Shown here piece by piece: positions 7,001-7,969 of a stretch of DNA of 7,969 bases. The stretch covers positions 9,649-17,617 of the forward strand of contig KN173872.1 in assembly GCA_000759655.1 (NCBI GenBank), read 5' to 3'. Within the stretch, counting starts at the first letter, position 1. Every line of letters starts with the position of its first letter. The notes beneath the pieces are model-generated. The model saw only the letters and a program-made list of their open reading frames with translations. It did not search any database and was not told the origin of the DNA. Origin of the DNA: Acidicaldus organivorans (GTDB lineage Bacteria > Pseudomonadota > Alphaproteobacteria > Acetobacterales > Acetobacteraceae). A program made the translations under genes and the position numbers.

Positions 7001-7051
7001 CATGCGCGTCTCTTCGGCGTGAGACGCGTCGATGAGCAGGCGTTTGACCAT
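4043..7051 (-). CDS. rne: Ribonuclease E (alphaproteobacterial type)
   Basis: Endoribonuclease E cuts AU-rich single-stranded RNA for mRNA decay, rRNA and tRNA processing, and scaffolds the degradosome. It has 1002 residues. The RNase H-like start (MVKRLLIDASHAEETRMVVL) leads into an S1 domain (about 37-75, GNIYLAKVVRVEPSLQAAFV) that is interrupted by an acidic low-complexity insert (about 97-230) and resumes at about 238-275 (VVKEERGNKGAALTTYISL). The catalytic DNase I-like domain has the magnesium-binding Asp456 (VAIDVNSGRAT) and Asp499 (GLIVIDFIDM), 43 residues apart as in E. coli D303 and D346. The zinc link is C557-P-H-C560. After about 650 the chain is disordered, with Arg tracts at 702-714 and 857-872 for RNA contact, and ends in KRGWWRRG. 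A GWW end like this binds PNPase in Caulobacter RNase E. AGGAG at 7063-7067 lies 11 bases before the ATG. RNase G is excluded by the long tail. Confidence 0.98.
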   Translation of the reverse strand: MVKRLLIDASHAEETRMVVLDGNRIEDFDVEVSSRRQIRGNIYLAKVVRVEPSLQAAFVDYGGNRHGFLAFSEIHPDYYQIPVADREKLLAMQAEAMRTARAEDDFEDGEGRTEPSSAAAEGAETGFAPASEASSETSFASEPYAASDAGSGDQPLLLPRPERLGPERMGEAAFGEINAAGEGAEGEEGLALEAERDGAEESEAPPMPETVGGEGDDAEGDLIDEEARRPQIPLKFLRQYKIQEVIHRRQIMLVQVVKEERGNKGAALTTYISLPGRYCVLMPNALRGGGISRKITSPADRKRLREVIKEIGIPEGMSLIVRTAGANRPKEDIKRDCEYLLRLWDEIRETTLRSIAPALIYEDASLIKRAIRDIYMRDIDEVIVDGESGFREAREMMRLMTPAHVNKVSLWRDAGMPLFARYQIEQQLEAVFRPVVPLRSGGYIVINQTEALVAIDVNSGRATRERNVEDTALRTNLEAAEEIARQIRLRDLGGLIVIDFIDMDHRRHNIQVERRLKEALKQDRARIQVGSISAFGLLEMSRQRIRPSLVETSLVPCPHCGGLGHVRSTESAAVHVLRLVEEEAARRRAAELVVHAAAPVVLYIFNTKRNFLNEIEARFGVRVSFEIDPALIGEQARIERKRGALPLEPRPEPVTPIGVAEALAAEPEAEKTDAIAAEPLQPPPSSETEAGEAAATAAESERRRRRRRRRRPRREDGARLTPAVPESGEGAPLAAVAEEEHGSFEASPSFAPSFDTTLSAVASADEEAPRPLIQDEPPGAATASGEEAQPEVMVFAWEERIEARLEPSAVAEEDAPLRRETEGGVGGEASTHPLGEAEIPMETQAEAGEEAEKKPKTRRRRAAPRPRRSSRKGGEPATEESAPVSSEAASLQPQEAPEAVSAAHEEQARVSPLLEEGAIANASVQEEQAMRSGGEDVAMGRAASVARGEETASVIASGSSDAGSGDADGADAREPRASVPITPIVVGVTPVPERKRGWWRRG

Positions 7052-7453
7052 TTGTAATGAAACTCCTACGCGCCCGCGGGAGCCTTTGGATCATGGGGCT
7101 CCACCGGGGGCGGAAATTGCGGGAGGAGAGGCTCTGGGGAGCGCGCGCCGCCTTTCTCCCGCGGGAGGATGCCAAAGCGCCCCCCTCGGGAAGAAGCAAC
7201 GAAACGAGACCCAAACTCCGCAAAACTCTCTCCTGGTTAGACGTCACATCCCCGCGAGACATCCTCTCGGGGGGATCCTTCCTTGGGCTTTGCCAGATCC
7301 CGTCCATCTTTTGGGGGAGAGGCTTGGGAACTCTGGCCGGACGGGCGATGCATCTATTTCACCCTGCCCGCCCTTCGCACCGGCGAAAGGTTTCTGGCTG
7401 CAACATGGCGCAAACGCTCCCGCCATGCAAGCACCGCCCGGCCCGCCGGAAAT
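7052..7453 (-). other. Gene-free recF-rne intergenic region, likely rne upstream region and leader
   Basis: No gene is supported in these 402 bases; open frames on either strand lack ribosome sites and family-like text. On the minus strand, in order, it holds a hairpin CCTTTCGC-CGGT-GCGAAGGG just after recF (about 7371-7391), a longer hairpin at 7250-7273 (CCCC and CGAGA paired with TCTCG and GGGG, one bulge, five-base loop), the perfect palindrome CTCCCGCGGGAG (7156-7167), a related CCCGCGGG near 7074-7081, and the rne AGGAG at 7063-7067. No T run follows any hairpin, so no intrinsic recF terminator is seen. A weak promoter-like pair (TTGCAT, 17 bases, CATGTT) about 380 bases before rne matches consensus poorly, and I do not call it. 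The E. coli rne leader is long and structured for autoregulation; a similar role here is only inference. Confidence 0.5.
7250..7273 (-). other. Bulged hairpin in the probable rne leader
   Basis: Arms CCCC-CGAGA and TCTCG-(C)-GGGG enclose a five-base loop GGATG on the minus strand: nine base pairs with one bulged C. It lies about 200 bases before the rne start. It has no following T run, so it is not a terminator. It could be an RNA structure in the rne leader if transcription begins upstream of it. Confidence 0.4.
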
Positions 7454-7969
7454 TTATTTTCCATTCATGACCGGCGCCGCGAGCGGCGGCGCAGCGGCCC
7501 CGTCCCCCTCCCCGGCGGCGGCGGGTTCTTCCGGAAACCCCCCGCGAAAGGTCTCGTCGCGGCGAAGCGCGCCCTCCCCGCACACCCAGCCCGCCGCGAT
7601 ATCCGTCATGCCGAGAAACTCCTCGCGCACCGCCCCGGTGAGGAAGATCTGCGCGCTTTCCGCGGCAAGCGCCTCGATCAACGCCTCCCGCCGCGCCAGG
7701 TCGAGATGGAGGAACGGCTCATCGAGGAGCAGCACCGGACCCTGGCCCCGCCGCTCCCGCACCAGGGCGAGATGCGCGAGCACCAGATGGAGGAGGAAGG
7801 ATTTCTGCTCCCCGCTCGAAAGTTGCGCCCCGCGCCGGCCGCTTTCGGGATCGAGGAGGTCGAAATCCGCCGCATCCCCCATCCCCTCCTCCCCGTCCCA
7901 GGCGCGGCCGGCCAGGCTGCGGCCCGCAGCGAGCCGCTCGCGCAGCGCCTCCTCGACGGCGAGCGCCGG
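7454..7969 (-). CDS. recF: DNA replication and repair protein RecF (partial, C-terminal 171 residues)
   Basis: RecF is an SMC-like ABC ATPase that loads RecA at gapped DNA together with RecO and RecR. The frame is open across the right window edge, so the N-terminus with Walker A is missing; the Met at 7882 is internal. Visible motifs, numbered from the window edge, are the ABC signature SSGEQK (51-56), the helix FLLHLVLAHLALV typical of RecF, Walker B VLLLDE (79-84) and the D-loop HLD (88-90), then AQIFLTGA where RecF has its conserved TG turn. The text around the signature (LSSGEQKSFLLHLVLAH) fits alphaproteobacterial RecF (STGEQKALLIGLVLAH). An Ala/Pro/Gly-rich tail of about 25-30 residues after the expected end looks like an extension. 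Another SMC-like ATPase is possible but less likely. Upstream genes are not visible; in many alphaproteobacteria recF sits near dnaN and gyrB, whereas here rne follows. Confidence 0.82.
   Translation of the reverse strand, partial: PALAVEEALRERLAAGRSLAGRAWDGEEGMGDAADFDLLDPESGRRGAQLSSGEQKSFLLHLVLAHLALVRERRGQGPVLLLDEPFLHLDLARREALIEALAAESAQIFLTGAVREEFLGMTDIAAGWVCGEGALRRDETFRGGFPEEPAAAGEGDGAAAPPLAAPVMNGK

Noticed and set aside
3896..7057. A 1053-codon open frame on the plus strand running antisense through all of rne
   Set aside because: Its codons align exactly as reverse complements of rne codons, so it is open simply because rne uses no TTA, CTA or TCA codons, which are rare in high-GC genes. 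The translation is Arg/His-rich without family-like motifs, while the minus-strand frame is clearly RNase E.
6984..7307. Minus-strand 107-codon open frame overlapping the rne start
   Set aside because: It covers the rne ribosome site and start in another frame, is Arg/Ser-rich and resembles no family.
7057..7470. Plus-strand 137-codon open frame in the recF-rne gap
   Set aside because: The product is Arg/Pro/Leu-rich with no recognisable motif, lacks a good ribosome site, and overlaps the end of recF; this is common in GC-rich gaps.

Overview
The window reads as a high-GC alphaproteobacterial chromosome segment. The main evidence is the RNase E: it has a long acidic insertion inside its S1 domain, a CPHC zinc link and a C-terminal GWW motif. 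The urea transporter proteins fit the same placement. All recognised genes lie on the minus strand, so transcription runs from high to low coordinates. I found no mobile elements, CRISPR array, tRNA or rRNA.

Layout in transcription order: (1) the C-terminal part of recF (7454 to the window edge); (2) a 402-bp gene-free stretch with several palindromes or hairpins that becomes the rne upstream/leader region; (3) rne, a complete 1002-residue RNase E, closed by a hairpin at its stop codon and a strong intrinsic terminator; (4) a 549-bp regulatory region before urtA (3430-3978) with an exact-consensus sigma-54 promoter, an upstream 25-bp dyad, and a purine-rich leader of about 280 nt carrying three tandem 14-bp repeats; (5) urtA, urtB and the start of urtC, which overlap (ATGA, then TGATG) and so form one translationally coupled operon continuing beyond the left edge.

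The urt genes encode a urea ABC importer: UrtA is the Tat-exported urea-binding protein, and UrtB and UrtC are the two membrane permeases. The ATPases (usually UrtD and UrtE) would be expected further left. The sigma-54 promoter implies nitrogen-limitation control, probably by NtrC or a similar enhancer-binding protein.

The window is mostly ordinary housekeeping and transport DNA. The most unusual observations are an in-frame 84-bp tandem duplication in urtB, which doubles the segment leading into the first permease helix and differs only by amino-acid-changing substitutions, and the repeat-bearing sigma-54-dependent urtA leader.
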